Below are positions 7,969 through 17,845 of a stretch of DNA of 64,000 bases, piece after piece. The translations under genes and the position numbers were made by a program. Under the pieces are notes generated by a model. The model was not told the DNA's origin. It saw only the letters and a list, made by a program, of their open reading frames with translations, and searched no databases. Source of the DNA: Pedobacter sp. UBA4863 (GTDB lineage: Bacteria > Bacteroidota > Bacteroidia > Sphingobacteriales > Sphingobacteriaceae). The stretch is taken from NCBI RefSeq assembly GCF_002399615.1, contig NZ_DHDZ01000005.1, positions 27,546 through 91,545 on the forward strand. Reading direction: 5' to 3'. Every line of letters starts with the position of its first letter. Position 1 is the first letter of the stretch.

Positions 7969-8286
7969 TTACAATTGGCTATCTAACTTGCCTGCCAATA
8001 CTGATTTTGGCACTGCACCAATTTGTTTATCTACTACTTCGCCACCTTTAAAGTACAACAAAGCCGGAATATTACGGATACCGAACTGCATCGAAATTTG
8101 AGGGTTGTTGTCAACGTTTACTTTACCCACTAAAGCTTTACCTTCGTATTCTTTAGCAATTTCTTCTACTACTGGACCAACCATACGACAAGGGCCACAC
8201 CATTCTGCCCAAAAATCTACTAAAACAGGTTTATCCGATTTTAATACTAATTCTTCGAAATTAGCATCTGTTATTTCTAAAGCCAT
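7969..8286 (-). CDS. trxA: Thioredoxin
   Basis: A 105-residue thioredoxin with the classic active site WAEWCGPCRM at about residues 27-36, and a cis-Pro region (IRNIPALLYF) near residue 75. It reduces protein disulfides in the cytoplasm using electrons from thioredoxin reductase. There is no signal peptide. It is monocistronic, with a consensus promoter upstream at 8306-8336 and a hairpin terminator at 7903-7937. Confidence 0.97.
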   Translation of the reverse strand: MALEITDANFEELVLKSDKPVLVDFWAEWCGPCRMVGPVVEEIAKEYEGKALVGKVNVDNNPQISMQFGIRNIPALLYFKGGEVVDKQIGAVPKSVLAGKLDSQL

Positions 8287-8305
8287 ATCTAAATTTTTTA
8301 TGTTA

Positions 8306-8336
8306 CAAATATATTATCAATTGTCATACCATCAAA
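8306..8336 (-). promoter_or_regulatory. Consensus Bacteroidota promoter of trxA
   Basis: On the minus strand, TTTG (8336-8333) is followed by exactly 19 nt and then TATATTTG (8313-8306), a perfect match to the Bacteroidota -33/-7 consensus TTTG-N19-TAnnTTTG. Transcription would start near 8302, giving a leader of about 16 nt before the trxA ATG. Confidence 0.85.
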
Positions 8337-8361
8337 AGTATCTTGTCAATTTGACACACTT

Positions 8362-8401
8362 TTGTTCATTGGTTCATTAGCCATTTGTTTATTGGTTACT
8401 G
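8362..8401. repeat. 8-bp word array between trxA and dnaE
   Basis: Five consecutive 8-bp units, TTGTTCAT, TGGTTCAT, TAGCCATT, TGTTTATT and GGTTACTG, show an 8-bp period with drift. The design matches other junction arrays in the window. No function is visible. Confidence 0.5.
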
Positions 8402-8418
8402 CAATTTTATTCTTCTCC

Positions 8419-11400
8419 CTAATTAAGTTTATAATCTACAAAGTTTATTTCTTTTATCTTTTTTAAAAACTCATTATTCGGATTTATTTTCTTGTTTTTA
8501 GAAGGTAATTCCAATTTCAAGCCTTTTTCTATATCATACACTTCGAAATTGAGTTTACAGTTTTGCGCTTCTGTACTTTCTTTGTTTTCTTCTAAAATTT
8601 CTTGTATTTGCTGCATAAAATCATCGTTTACAATTTCTATTGGAAATTGAAGTGTTAATGATTTAGTTAATTTATCACGAAGCCCCGAAAGCAAATCCAT
8701 TGAAGTGATTTTAAATTCCCAATCGCCTTCTTTACCAAAGCGCAGGCCCAGCTTACCACGTATTTGCAAGAAATAACCTTCGGTTAAAAACTGTTTAAAT
8801 TTCAAGAAATCGTCTCCAAACAAGGCTATTTCACAGCTATCGTCATAATCTTCGAATGTAAAAATACCAAAGGGCTTACCCGTTTTGGTAATACGCTGCG
8901 AAGCCACAGCTACCAAACCTCCAACTACCAACTCTCTGTTTTTCAACATTTCAAAATCTGACAAAACTTCGTCATTGGTATCGCCAGTTCTAATTTTGTT
9001 AATGGTAGTGAGGTGTCTCACTTGATAAGGGCAATATCTTTCTAATTCAAAGCGATAATCATCTAATGGATGTCCTGAAAGGAAAATTCCGATGGCATCT
9101 TTTTCATATTTCAACCTATCGATTAAGCCCCATTCTGGTGCTGTTGCAAAAGCAGGTTCTAAAATTAAATCGGCCTTAGAACCTCCAAAAAGCGACGATT
9201 GCGAAGAGTTTTGGTTATTCTGGAAATCGTTGGCGTACTTAATCAGCTTTTCTATACCGTTTAATTTATCGTTGGCACCAATAAAAAAATACTGCGCCCT
9301 ATGGTAGCCAAACGCATCGAAAGCGCCACCATATACAAAACTCTCGTAAGCTTTTTTATTTACAATACGGGTATTAGAACGTTTCGCAAACTCAAAAACA
9401 GACGGGTAAGGGCCATTTTGTACTCTTTCTTCAATAATACTTTCAACGGCTTTCTCTCCTACTCCTTTTACCGCCGATAAACCGAAACGAACTTCGCCCT
9501 TGGCATTTACCGAAAACTTCATATCAGATTCGTTTATATCTGGCCCCAGTACAGGCACGCCCATATTTCGGCATTCTTCCATAAAAAAGGCTACCTGCTT
9601 AATATCGCTCATGTTGTTAGAAAGTACCGCAGCCATATACTCTGCCGGATAGTGCGCCTTTAAATACGCGGTTTGATAAGCAATCCAAGCGTAACAAGTT
9701 GAGTGCGATTTGTTGAAGGCATAGGATGCGAATGCTTCCCAGTCTTTCCAAATTTTTTCTAAAGTTGCAGCAGCATGTCCTTTTTCTGATGCCTGTTTTA
9801 CAAATTTAGGCTTCATTTTATCCAGTACATCTTTCTGCTTTTTACCCATTGCCTTACGCAAAATATCGGCCTCGCCTTTGGTAAAACCAGCCAACTTTTG
9901 CGATAAAAGCATTACCTGCTCTTGGTAAACGGTAATTCCGTAAGTTTCCTTTAAGTACTCTTCACAAGCATCTAAATCGTAGGTAATGGGTTCTGTTCCG
10001 TGCTTACGGCGAACAAAACTAGGGATATACTCCATCGGCCCTGGCCTATACAACGCATTCATGGCAATTAAATCGCCAAATACCGTAGGTTTTAGTTCCT
10101 TCATGTATTTCTGCATCCCCGGACTTTCGTATTGAAAAATACCAACGGTTTCGCCACGCTGGAAAAGCTCGTAGGTCTTTACATCATCTATCGGGAAATT
10201 ATCTGGATCTAGATCTATGTTATGGCGCTTTTTAACCAGTTTTACGGTATCCTTAATTAAGGTGAGCGTTTTTAAGCCCAAAAAGTCCATCTTTAACAAA
10301 CCAGCACTTTCTACCACCGAGTTATCAAACTGGGTAACGTACAAATCACTGTCTTTTGCCGTGGCTACGGGTACAAAATTGGTAATATCATCTGGTGTAA
10401 TAATTACCCCACAGGCGTGGATACCCGTGTTACGCACCGAACCTTCCAATACAATTGCTTGTTGTAAGGTTTCGGCCGCTAAATCTTTTCCCGAAGCTAG
10501 ATCCTTTAACAAGTTTACATTTTCGTACTCATCTGGACGTAAAGCTTCTTTTAAGGCTTTTTCTTCTAAATTGAAGATTTTCGCCAGCTTCATGTTAGGC
10601 ACCAATTTGGCAACTTTATCTGCCTCGAAAAGTGGTAAATCTAATACCCTAGCCGTATCTCTAATAGAAGATTTTGCCGCCATGGTACCATAGGTGATAA
10701 TTTGCGCCACCTGGCTAGAACCATATTTATTGATAACATAATCCATTACACGGCCACGCCCCTCGTCATCAAAGTCGATATCGATATCGGGCATAGAAAC
10801 ACGGTCTGGATTAAGGAAACGCTCAAAAAGGAGGTCGTATTTAATGGGGTCGATATTGGTAATACCCAAACAGTATGCTACCGCAGAACCCGCAGCAGAA
10901 CCACGACCCGGGCCAACAGAAACGTCTCTTCGCCTAGCTTCGGCAATAAAATCTTGTACAATTAAGAAATAACCGGGGTAGCCTGTTTTTTCGATGGTTT
11001 GCAACTCAAAGTCTAAACGCTCGGTAATGTCTGGCGTGAGTTCGCCGTAGCGTTTCTCGGCCCCAACATAGGTTAAATGACGAAGAAATTTATTCTCTCC
11101 TCTTTTGCCTCCATCTGTTTCGTCTTCGGCTACTGCAAACTCTTCGGGAATATCAAATTTTGGCAAGAGCACTTCTCTGGCCAGTTTGTAAATCTCTATT
11201 TTATCAATAATTTCCTGAATATTGATAATCGCATCTGGCACATCGGCAAAGAGGGTTTTCATCTCCTCTGCAGATTTGAAATAATATTCGTGGTTAGGCA
11301 TACCATACCTAAAGCCTCTACCACGACCAATTGGCGTAGCAAGCTTCTCGGCATCCTTCACGCACAATAAAATATCGTGGGCGTGAGCATCCTTCTTGTT

Positions 11401-12849
11401 TACATAATAAGTATTGTTGGTGGCCACCATTTTAACCTGATGTTCTGCTGCCATTTTAACCAACACTTCGTTTACACGGTCTTCATTTTCCTGACCGTGG
11501 CGCATCAGCTCTATGTAGAAATCATCGCCAAATTGTTCTTTCCACCAAAGTAAAGCCTCCTCTGCCTGCTTTTCGCCAATATTTAAGATTTTACTAGGAA
11601 CTTCGCCATACATATTACCCGTTAAAACAATCAGGTTGTCTTTGTATTGCTCTACTACATTTCTATCTATCCTTGGCACGTAATAAAAGCCTTTGGTATA
11701 AGCTATTGACGACATTTTAGCCAGGTTGTGATAGCCTTGCTTGTTCTTCGCTAAGAAAACAACCTGATAACCATCGTCTTTTCTGGTTTTATCAGTATGA
11801 TTATCGCACACAAAAAACTCTACACCTATAATTGGTTTAATAATTTGTGCCGTGGGTGTTTCGCCTTTTTCTACAGCTTCTTTGTTTTTGGCTTCGGCGC
11901 CTTTGTTATGGTTAAGTACGTTGTTCACAAAGTGAAAAGCCCCCATCATGTTGGCATGGTCGGTTATGGCTACCGCAGGCATACCATTCTCTACCGCAGC
12001 TTTTACCAACGCAGGTACACTAATGGTACTTTGTAATACCGAAAACTGCGTATGGTTATGCAAATGAACAAAAGTAGCATCGGTTAAGGCAGCTTTGTTG
12101 TCTGCTAAAGTTTGCTTAGAAACACCACTTGTATCTGCACCTTTTCTCTTTCTAATTTCATCCGAAGCGGCCTTTAAATTAATATGTTTTAAGCCAACAG
12201 GCTCAATTGGGAACGGGTTAGCTTCTTTGAAACGCAGAAAATAATCGGTATCAACCTGAAGTTCCTCTTTGGTGAAAACCTGCTTTTTAATCAGTTCCAA
12301 GAAACAACGCGTAGTTGCTTCCACATCGGCAGTGGCGTTGTGCGCTTCGCCAAATGGCGTTCCAAATAAGTATTGGTGCAGTTCTGTAAGGGTGGGCAGT
12401 TTAAACTTACCGCCCCTACCTCCCGGAATTTTCAATAAATCTGCCGTAACTTCTGTACAGGTATCCAATACTGGCATATTAGCCAACGAACTTTCTACAC
12501 CAAAACGGTGAAGTTCACAGCCCATAATATTGATATCGAACTTGATGTTCTGCCCAACTACAAACTTGGCTTTACCCAACGCTTCGTTAAACTTCACCAA
12601 TACCTCTGCTAAAGCAATACCTTGCTCTTCGGCCAAATCTGTAGAAATACCATGAATACGCTCTGCATCATAAGGTATATTAAAACCTTCGGGCTTTACT
12701 AAATAATCTTGATGCTCTACCAAATTACCCAACTCATCATGCAGTTGCCAAGCAATCTGGATACAACGTGGCCAGTTATCCGTATCGGTAATTGGCGCAT
12801 TGAAATTACGTGGCAAACCTGTGGTTTCAGTATCAAAAATTAAGTACAT
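8419..12849 (-). CDS. dnaE: DNA polymerase III alpha subunit with fused N-terminal DnaQ-like exonuclease
   Basis: Replicative polymerase of 1476 residues. The ATG at 12849 (MYLIFDTETTGLP) is preferred over an upstream start at 12906 because the exonuclease domain begins exactly there. Residues 1-185 form a DEDDh exonuclease: D6, E8, D105, H170 and D175. A PHP domain follows from about 260 (LHNHTQFS), then the polymerase palm with PDIDIDFDDEGRGR, the beta-clamp-binding and HhH regions, and a C-terminal OB fold (about 1320-1400). One chain thus carries synthesis and proofreading. The PHP domain reads ATNNTYYV where active PHP domains have an Asp-x-His pair. A possible -7 box (TAATTTTG) lies at 12870-12877. 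Confidence 0.95.
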   Translation of the reverse strand: MYLIFDTETTGLPRNFNAPITDTDNWPRCIQIAWQLHDELGNLVEHQDYLVKPEGFNIPYDAERIHGISTDLAEEQGIALAEVLVKFNEALGKAKFVVGQNIKFDINIMGCELHRFGVESSLANMPVLDTCTEVTADLLKIPGGRGGKFKLPTLTELHQYLFGTPFGEAHNATADVEATTRCFLELIKKQVFTKEELQVDTDYFLRFKEANPFPIEPVGLKHINLKAASDEIRKRKGADTSGVSKQTLADNKAALTDATFVHLHNHTQFSVLQSTISVPALVKAAVENGMPAVAITDHANMMGAFHFVNNVLNHNKGAEAKNKEAVEKGETPTAQIIKPIIGVEFFVCDNHTDKTRKDDGYQVVFLAKNKQGYHNLAKMSSIAYTKGFYYVPRIDRNVVEQYKDNLIVLTGNMYGEVPSKILNIGEKQAEEALLWWKEQFGDDFYIELMRHGQENEDRVNEVLVKMAAEHQVKMVATNNTYYVNKKDAHAHDILLCVKDAEKLATPIGRGRGFRYGMPNHEYYFKSAEEMKTLFADVPDAIINIQEIIDKIEIYKLAREVLLPKFDIPEEFAVAEDETDGGKRGENKFLRHLTYVGAEKRYGELTPDITERLDFELQTIEKTGYPGYFLIVQDFIAEARRRDVSVGPGRGSAAGSAVAYCLGITNIDPIKYDLLFERFLNPDRVSMPDIDIDFDDEGRGRVMDYVINKYGSSQVAQIITYGTMAAKSSIRDTARVLDLPLFEADKVAKLVPNMKLAKIFNLEEKALKEALRPDEYENVNLLKDLASGKDLAAETLQQAIVLEGSVRNTGIHACGVIITPDDITNFVPVATAKDSDLYVTQFDNSVVESAGLLKMDFLGLKTLTLIKDTVKLVKKRHNIDLDPDNFPIDDVKTYELFQRGETVGIFQYESPGMQKYMKELKPTVFGDLIAMNALYRPGPMEYIPSFVRRKHGTEPITYDLDACEEYLKETYGITVYQEQVMLLSQKLAGFTKGEADILRKAMGKKQKDVLDKMKPKFVKQASEKGHAAATLEKIWKDWEAFASYAFNKSHSTCYAWIAYQTAYLKAHYPAEYMAAVLSNNMSDIKQVAFFMEECRNMGVPVLGPDINESDMKFSVNAKGEVRFGLSAVKGVGEKAVESIIEERVQNGPYPSVFEFAKRSNTRIVNKKAYESFVYGGAFDAFGYHRAQYFFIGANDKLNGIEKLIKYANDFQNNQNSSQSSLFGGSKADLILEPAFATAPEWGLIDRLKYEKDAIGIFLSGHPLDDYRFELERYCPYQVRHLTTINKIRTGDTNDEVLSDFEMLKNRELVVGGLVAVASQRITKTGKPFGIFTFEDYDDSCEIALFGDDFLKFKQFLTEGYFLQIRGKLGLRFGKEGDWEFKITSMDLLSGLRDKLTKSLTLQFPIEIVNDDFMQQIQEILEENKESTEAQNCKLNFEVYDIEKGLKLELPSKNKKINPNNEFLKKIKEINFVDYKLN

Positions 12850-12984
12850 AGCTGAGAAAATGAGAATATCAAAATTAGTGAAAAGTAGCCCCTCTTTAGT
12901 CACCAAATTATCAACATCTACGAAGTATTGTTAATGAAGCTTTTTGTTGGGCTACGCACTTTCTTTTATTGTAAGTTCTATAAA

Positions 12985-12992
12985 TAAATTTG
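12985..12992 (+). promoter_or_regulatory. -7 box (TAnnTTTG) before the sensor kinase gene
   Basis: TAAATTTG matches the Bacteroidota -7 consensus and lies 42 nt before the kinase ATG. No good TTTG is found at the -33 position, so this is a partial promoter match. Confidence 0.45.
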
Positions 12993-13033
12993 CTTACTTT
13001 TATTCCAAAATGCTCTAACACCAATTAACCGAT

Positions 13034-14797
13034 ATGAGTTTTACATTAAATAGCTACGCACTAGTTCTCCTTTTTTTTGGAACGTTAACAGCTATAATGG
13101 CAATTTATATCTTTAAAAGAGGCACAACAGTAGTGCGTTGGTTTGGCTTAATGATGGGATCTAACGCCATCTGGTCTATTGCTTACGGACTAGAACTTGC
13201 CAGTGGCACACTCCATCAGGCTTTGTTCTTTATCAACATTGAATACGTTGGCATTGCTACATTGCCTTTAAATTGGTTTCTGTTTTGTCTTAGCTTTTGC
13301 AATAAGGAATGTTGGTACAAAAAGCCGCACAACCTGGCTATTATACTTATTGTACCTATTACTACCATACTAATGGTTTGGACCAACCCTTTGCACCACC
13401 TGCACTACAAAGAGGTAAGCATGGTTAACTATACGTCGTTTCCTGTGTTAAAAATACATCCTGGAATTTGGTACCGCATCTTTACAATATATTTTTATTC
13501 GCTTTTAGCTTGTGGTTGCTACCTCATTTTTAATAAGTTTAAAAGCTCAGATCCTATTTACAAAAAACAGAATTACAGCATAATTATCGCAGCAGTTATT
13601 CCGTGGATAGGCAACCTGTGCTATCTTTTAGGACTTAGACCTTTAGGATTTATCGACATCACTCCTTTTACGTTTATACTAACAAGTTTTTTAATTTTTC
13701 TGGGCATTTACCGTTTTAGGCTGTTCGATATTGTTCCCATTGCCCGCGAAAAAGTATTGGATTTAATGAGCGATGGTTTTTTAGTGGTCGATGAAAAACA
13801 TCGGGTTATCGACTATAATTCTGCGCTACATCAATTTACTGATTTACCTGCAAGGCAAAAGGTTATAGGCACAGCGATCCAAGACATCTTCCCCCACCAA
13901 CCAGCGCTGATAAAGAAAATTGAAGCGGCTACCAACTGTAAGATAGAGCTACAAGCTACCGTTAGAGATAAAACCATTTATTTTGAAGTGGAGATATTGA
14001 TACAGCAAGAGAACAAATTAAACAGTGCTTTTACAATTATTAAGCTTCAAGATTTAACTGTAGCTAAAAAAGATGCTTTAATGGCAAAAGAACAGGCATT
14101 AGAACTAGAGAAGGTAAGCCAGTTAAAAGATCGCATTTTCTCTATCATTGCCCACGATTTAAGGGGTCCCATGGTAAATCTTTCGGAAGTATTGAAAATG
14201 TTTTCTTACAACCAAATTAGCGACGAGGAGTTTAAAGCACTTTCTCCGGTATTGAGCAAAGACATTGTTTATACTACCGACCTGCTCGAAAACATCTTGC
14301 ATTGGTCTAGGAGCCAATTAAAAGGCTTTGGCATTAAAAAAGAATTTTTCAATGTGAGAAACATTATCCTGAACGAAATTAATTACCACATATCTTCTGC
14401 ATCGCTCAAAAAAGTAAAAATATTGCACGATGTTTTTCCTAATGAAATAGCCTACGCAGATTTGTTAATGTTTCAAATTGTTATTAGAAACTTATTAAAC
14501 AATGCCATTAAATTCTGTAATGAAGGTTGCGAAATTTTAATTACCGCAGCTTATCAATCTAATGGGATGCTTAAAGTCTGCATTAAGGACACTGGTATTG
14601 GCATTTCGAAGACTATCTTGGAAAAGCTATTTAAAGAGGAAAATATTTCGTCTAGAGGAACCAAAAACGAAAAAGGCACAGGTTTAGGGCTAATGATCTG
14701 TAAAGATTTTATGAGCAGAAATGGTGGCAATATTGAAGTAAGTAGCGAACTGGGCGTAGGCACCACTTTTTGTGTTACAGTTCCTACACACGGTTAA
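13034..14797 (+). CDS. Sensor histidine kinase with N-terminal 7TM domain and PAS domain
   Basis: A 587-residue membrane kinase. Seven hydrophobic segments occupy about residues 1-235 and resemble the 7TM histidine-kinase N-terminal domain. A PAS-like domain follows (about 245-350, DGFLVVDEKHRVIDYNS), then a dimerisation helix with the phospho-acceptor in SIIAHDLRGPM (about 375), and a GHKL ATPase with N-box NLLNNAIKFCNEG, G1 DTGIGIS and G2 GTGLGL. It ends shortly after the ATPase, with no receiver. No response regulator lies next to it, so it is an orphan kinase whose signal is unknown. Confidence 0.92.
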   Translation: MSFTLNSYALVLLFFGTLTAIMAIYIFKRGTTVVRWFGLMMGSNAIWSIAYGLELASGTLHQALFFINIEYVGIATLPLNWFLFCLSFCNKECWYKKPHNLAIILIVPITTILMVWTNPLHHLHYKEVSMVNYTSFPVLKIHPGIWYRIFTIYFYSLLACGCYLIFNKFKSSDPIYKKQNYSIIIAAVIPWIGNLCYLLGLRPLGFIDITPFTFILTSFLIFLGIYRFRLFDIVPIAREKVLDLMSDGFLVVDEKHRVIDYNSALHQFTDLPARQKVIGTAIQDIFPHQPALIKKIEAATNCKIELQATVRDKTIYFEVEILIQQENKLNSAFTIIKLQDLTVAKKDALMAKEQALELEKVSQLKDRIFSIIAHDLRGPMVNLSEVLKMFSYNQISDEEFKALSPVLSKDIVYTTDLLENILHWSRSQLKGFGIKKEFFNVRNIILNEINYHISSASLKKVKILHDVFPNEIAYADLLMFQIVIRNLLNNAIKFCNEGCEILITAAYQSNGMLKVCIKDTGIGISKTILEKLFKEENISSRGTKNEKGTGLGLMICKDFMSRNGGNIEVSSELGVGTTFCVTVPTHG

Positions 14798-14905
14798 CAA
14801 AAAAGCTACTTTGTTATAGGTAACAAAGCGAAGAACATTACCACAGTAAATCGTCTTCCCCCTGCACAAACAAAATAGCTCCCCTCTCTTTATCAAGTTT
14901 GCATA

Positions 14906-15205
14906 TTATTTACCAACAGCTCCATTAATGGCTTGTTGCTCTTTTAATTCATCAACATTGTTTTTGTTGTCAAATTTTTCTGTTTTGTTGGCAAAATAAT
15001 CTAAGATACCTACAATGGCCTCTAAGTTATCTGCCACTCTTTGGTGCATATCGGGCAAATCTTGCTCCAATTTTTTATCGCCAAGTTCAATATTATCTAC
15101 TTCAATTTTTCCTATTTTTTGGATAATAGCCTGTTGCGAATGCTGCAAATCTTCGAGCTCTCTCACTATCTTCTCCATTAATTCGAATTTTTTTAACGTT
15201 TCCAT
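14906..15205 (-). CDS. Hypothetical coiled-coil protein
   Basis: A 99-residue acidic protein from the ATG at 15205 (METLKKFELMEKI). The frame extends to 15274, but the extra 23 residues are hydrophobic and uncharacteristic. It is predicted to be almost wholly helical, with heptad-like patterns (ELEDLQHSQQAIIQKIGKI) and a low-complexity acidic C-terminus. No enzyme motif, signal peptide or membrane segment is visible. I do not recognise a family. The neighbours (sensor kinase, TPR protein) are on the opposite strand. Confidence 0.6.
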   Translation of the reverse strand: METLKKFELMEKIVRELEDLQHSQQAIIQKIGKIEVDNIELGDKKLEQDLPDMHQRVADNLEAIVGILDYFANKTEKFDNKNNVDELKEQQAINGAVGK

Positions 15206-15330
15206 AAAACTGCTTTTGTTAATTGATAAACTTATCTTTACAACCATTTCTACAGAGGTTTTGTTTGCTTTCAATAATTTTTATTTAGAAAACATTTGGA
15301 CTTCTTAAAAACAACTAATAATTTAGTTGA

Positions 15331-16467
15331 ATGAAAAAACTATCGTTCCTTTTGCTTTTTACATTGATAAGTTCTATTTGTTTTGCACAAGATGCCTTAG
15401 ACAAAGAGAAACTTTTAGAGCTTTACCAAACCCAACGGTATGCAGAGGCGGCCAATTACCTAAGCACCCTTTATCCGGCAGAAACAAATGATATTAAAGT
15501 GCTAACACAAATTGCTTATTGTAATATGATGGCCGGTAAACTGGCAGATGCAGAAAAGAATTACCATAAAATTAACGAACTTCAACCACAGCAAATTCCG
15601 GTGCTGTTTAGCTTGGCAAATATTAATTCGAGGAGAGGAAATACGAAAACCGCAACCGAATACCTGCAACAGATTATAAAGTTAGATAGCAATAACTTTA
15701 ATGCTTTTAAACGTTTGGCAGATTATACCGATAGCACCGCCCTAAAACAGCAGTACCTACAACGGGCAAATAAGCTAAACGCTACCGAGGCCGATGTAGC
15801 TTTTGACCTAGCTAGGGTTTACCGCAATAGCAAACAAAACCAAGCAGCTTACGATGTACTTAAAATTGCCATTGCGGCCGATACAAGTAACCTTATTTTA
15901 CAACAAGCCTTGCTACCAGTGGCCAACTTACTTAGCAAATATAACGAAGTGGCAGTAGCAGGCGAAAAGCTCATGAAAAATGGCACTGACGCCAACGTAG
16001 TACGCGATGTAGCTAAGGCTTATTTCTTTCTGAAAAATTACAAAAAAGCAATTTCGCTGTACCAAATGCTAGAACAAATGTCGATGCAAAACGAAGGGAC
16101 ACTTTACTATACTTCCTTATGTTACCGCGAATTAAAAAATTACGAAATGGCGGCAGCTTATGCCAAACGAACCATAGAAGAGGGAATTTCGCCCAACACA
16201 TCGGCCTATTATAATATGTTAGGTGGCATTTACGATGAAAAGCAACAGCTTACCGCTGCAATTACTGCCTACAAAAAAGGGTTAAGCTATGATAGTAATA
16301 AAAACATCCAGTATCGTTTAGGGCTGTTGTACGATTTAAAATTAAAGCAAAGTAAAACTGCACTAAGCTACTACAACCAGTTTTTAAAGAATAAGGAGTT
16401 AAACGAAGAAGACAAACCCCAAATAGCTTATATAAAAACACGGATGGAAGAGTTTAAGAAAAAGTAG
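15331..16467 (+). CDS. Secreted tetratricopeptide-repeat protein
   Basis: A 378-residue protein with a signal peptide (MKKLSFLLLFTLISSICFAQ) and at least seven TPR-like helix pairs from residue 30 to the C-terminus, for example AYCNMMAGKLADAEKNYHKI and AYYNMLGGIYDEKQQLTAAI. TPR arrays act as protein-binding scaffolds; the signal peptide places it in the periplasm or outer membrane. No catalytic domain is visible. The gene stands alone. Confidence 0.85.
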   Translation: MKKLSFLLLFTLISSICFAQDALDKEKLLELYQTQRYAEAANYLSTLYPAETNDIKVLTQIAYCNMMAGKLADAEKNYHKINELQPQQIPVLFSLANINSRRGNTKTATEYLQQIIKLDSNNFNAFKRLADYTDSTALKQQYLQRANKLNATEADVAFDLARVYRNSKQNQAAYDVLKIAIAADTSNLILQQALLPVANLLSKYNEVAVAGEKLMKNGTDANVVRDVAKAYFFLKNYKKAISLYQMLEQMSMQNEGTLYYTSLCYRELKNYEMAAAYAKRTIEEGISPNTSAYYNMLGGIYDEKQQLTAAITAYKKGLSYDSNKNIQYRLGLLYDLKLKQSKTALSYYNQFLKNKELNEEDKPQIAYIKTRMEEFKKK

Positions 16468-16505
16468 TTTTGTTAGCATCAGCTTGAATTTATTATAACC
16501 CAGCC

Positions 16506-16967
16506 TTACTTCAAATCTTCGAAAATAGGCTTCACGTCGGTCCAAAATTCATCTAGGGCTATAATGCGTGGTTTTAGAAACGTAATGATACTTGGCCACT
16601 GCTGTTGATTGTAAACACTTACATTGGGCAATGCACATGCTATTCTTGCTACCTGTTTATCGTAGTTGTTAGTAACTGACGACTGCCATTCCCATTGTTC
16701 GGCTAGCGTGCTTTCTAACAGTAGTCTAAATTCTCTAAATTGCTCGAAAAACAATTCTCTAATGCCTGCATCTGGATGCGCTATTTCGATGGCGATGCTG
16801 GCATGCTTCTTCTCGGCATCCATACGGAAGAAAATATTTTTAACGCCAGTTTTATAATTTATCCAATTTACGGGCAAACCTTCGGCTCCGACAATGGGTT
16901 TCATGTATTGTCCAAAGCTAACCCAAAACTGTTGCCGTAACCTTGCGGCTTCTTCTTTGCTAAACAT
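16506..16967 (-). CDS. DUF4268 domain-containing protein
   Basis: A 153-residue protein matching the DUF4268 pattern: an N-terminal RQQFWVSFGQYM motif, a central GVKNIFFRMDAEKKHASIAIEI strand region (split around residue 45-65), and FFEQFREFR. Members occur alone or fused to restriction-type proteins; the function is unknown. No signal peptide. It is not in an evident operon with ribE, which starts 700 nt upstream on the same strand. Confidence 0.8.
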   Translation of the reverse strand: MFSKEEAARLRQQFWVSFGQYMKPIVGAEGLPVNWINYKTGVKNIFFRMDAEKKHASIAIEIAHPDAGIRELFFEQFREFRLLLESTLAEQWEWQSSVTNNYDKQVARIACALPNVSVYNQQQWPSIITFLKPRIIALDEFWTDVKPIFEDLK

Positions 16968-17041
16968 GGTGAAGTAAAAAGTTAAAATTTTAGAAAGCAG
17001 TACCCAAAAAGCGGCTCATAGCAGCACTGTTTTTGTTTAAT

Positions 17042-17146
17042 TAAACCCGATTGTAGTGAATGCCGATTTAAGCATCTGTTTTTATTTTTTAAAAGGTATG
17101 CTTGCTTGTTGCACAGGTTTTATCGGCAGCAACGAAAAGCGGGGCA
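17042..17146. repeat. Dispersed CCCGATTG-type repeat
   Basis: The segment opens with TAAACCCGATTGTAGTG and closes with AACGAAAAGCGGGGCAAC, so CCCG and CGGG ends face each other. Related ends occur at 31610-31670, 41097-41130, 41931-42000 and 52508-52690. Between the ends it is T-rich. It fills much of the gap between the DUF4268 gene and ribE. Confidence 0.6.
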
Positions 17147-17183
17147 ACATTTGCCAAACGCTACCGACGTACTTTTCCATAAA

Positions 17184-17771
17184 TTAATGTTTAGCCATTA
17201 AACGTGCTACGTATTTCCCAATAATATCGAACTCTAAATTAACGGTATCGCCAACTTTCACATCCTGCAAATTAGTGTGTTCATGCGTGTAGGGAATAAT
17301 AAAAACAGAGAACTCATCGTGAGCCGAATTTACCACAGTTAGACTAATACCATTTACGCAGGCCGAGCCTTTTTCTACGGTTACGTTACCTGTTGAGGCA
17401 TCGTACTTAAACCTATACTCCCAGCTTCCGGCTAGCTCGTTTACTAAAATACAGGTGGCCGTTTGGTCCACGTGCCCTTGCACAATGTGGCCATCTAAAC
17501 GAGCATTCATTTGCATGCAACGCTCTAAATTTACTTTTGCTCCTAGGGTTAAATACCCTAGGTTGGTTTTCTGCAAAGTTTCGTTAATAGCGGTTACGGT
17601 ATGGGTATTTTCACCAAGTTTAACTACGGTTAAACAAACGCCATTATGGGCTACACTTTGGTCTATTTTTAGTTCGTTACTAATATTTGATGCGATGGTA
17701 AAATGAATATTATCGCCTTCTTTATGTATATTTTGGACAGTGCCTAAAGTTTCTATTATTCCTGTAAACAT
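17184..17771 (-). CDS. ribE: Riboflavin synthase, alpha subunit
   Basis: A 195-residue protein starting MFTGIIETLGTV, the invariant N-terminus of riboflavin synthase, with two tandem lumazine-binding domains (about 1-96 and 97-190). Each domain carries a C-L/I-TV motif (NGVCLTVV and NGISLTVV), and GHIVQGHVD precedes the second half. It dismutates two 6,7-dimethyl-8-ribityllumazine molecules to riboflavin. It stands alone, and no FMN riboswitch is visible upstream. A -7 box (TATTTTTG, 17788-17795) lies 17 nt before the start. Confidence 0.96.
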   Translation of the reverse strand: MFTGIIETLGTVQNIHKEGDNIHFTIASNISNELKIDQSVAHNGVCLTVVKLGENTHTVTAINETLQKTNLGYLTLGAKVNLERCMQMNARLDGHIVQGHVDQTATCILVNELAGSWEYRFKYDASTGNVTVEKGSACVNGISLTVVNSAHDEFSVFIIPYTHEHTNLQDVKVGDTVNLEFDIIGKYVARLMAKH

Positions 17772-17845
17772 GTGTTAAGTTAAAAGGCAAAAATAAAAAG
17801 TTAAAAATTTTGTTTGCGTACCGTTTTTGAGTTTTAACTTTTGCC

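Noticed and set aside
17772..17845. FMN riboswitch before riboflavin synthase
   Set aside because: The upstream region is short, A/T-rich and lacks the conserved riboswitch segments.
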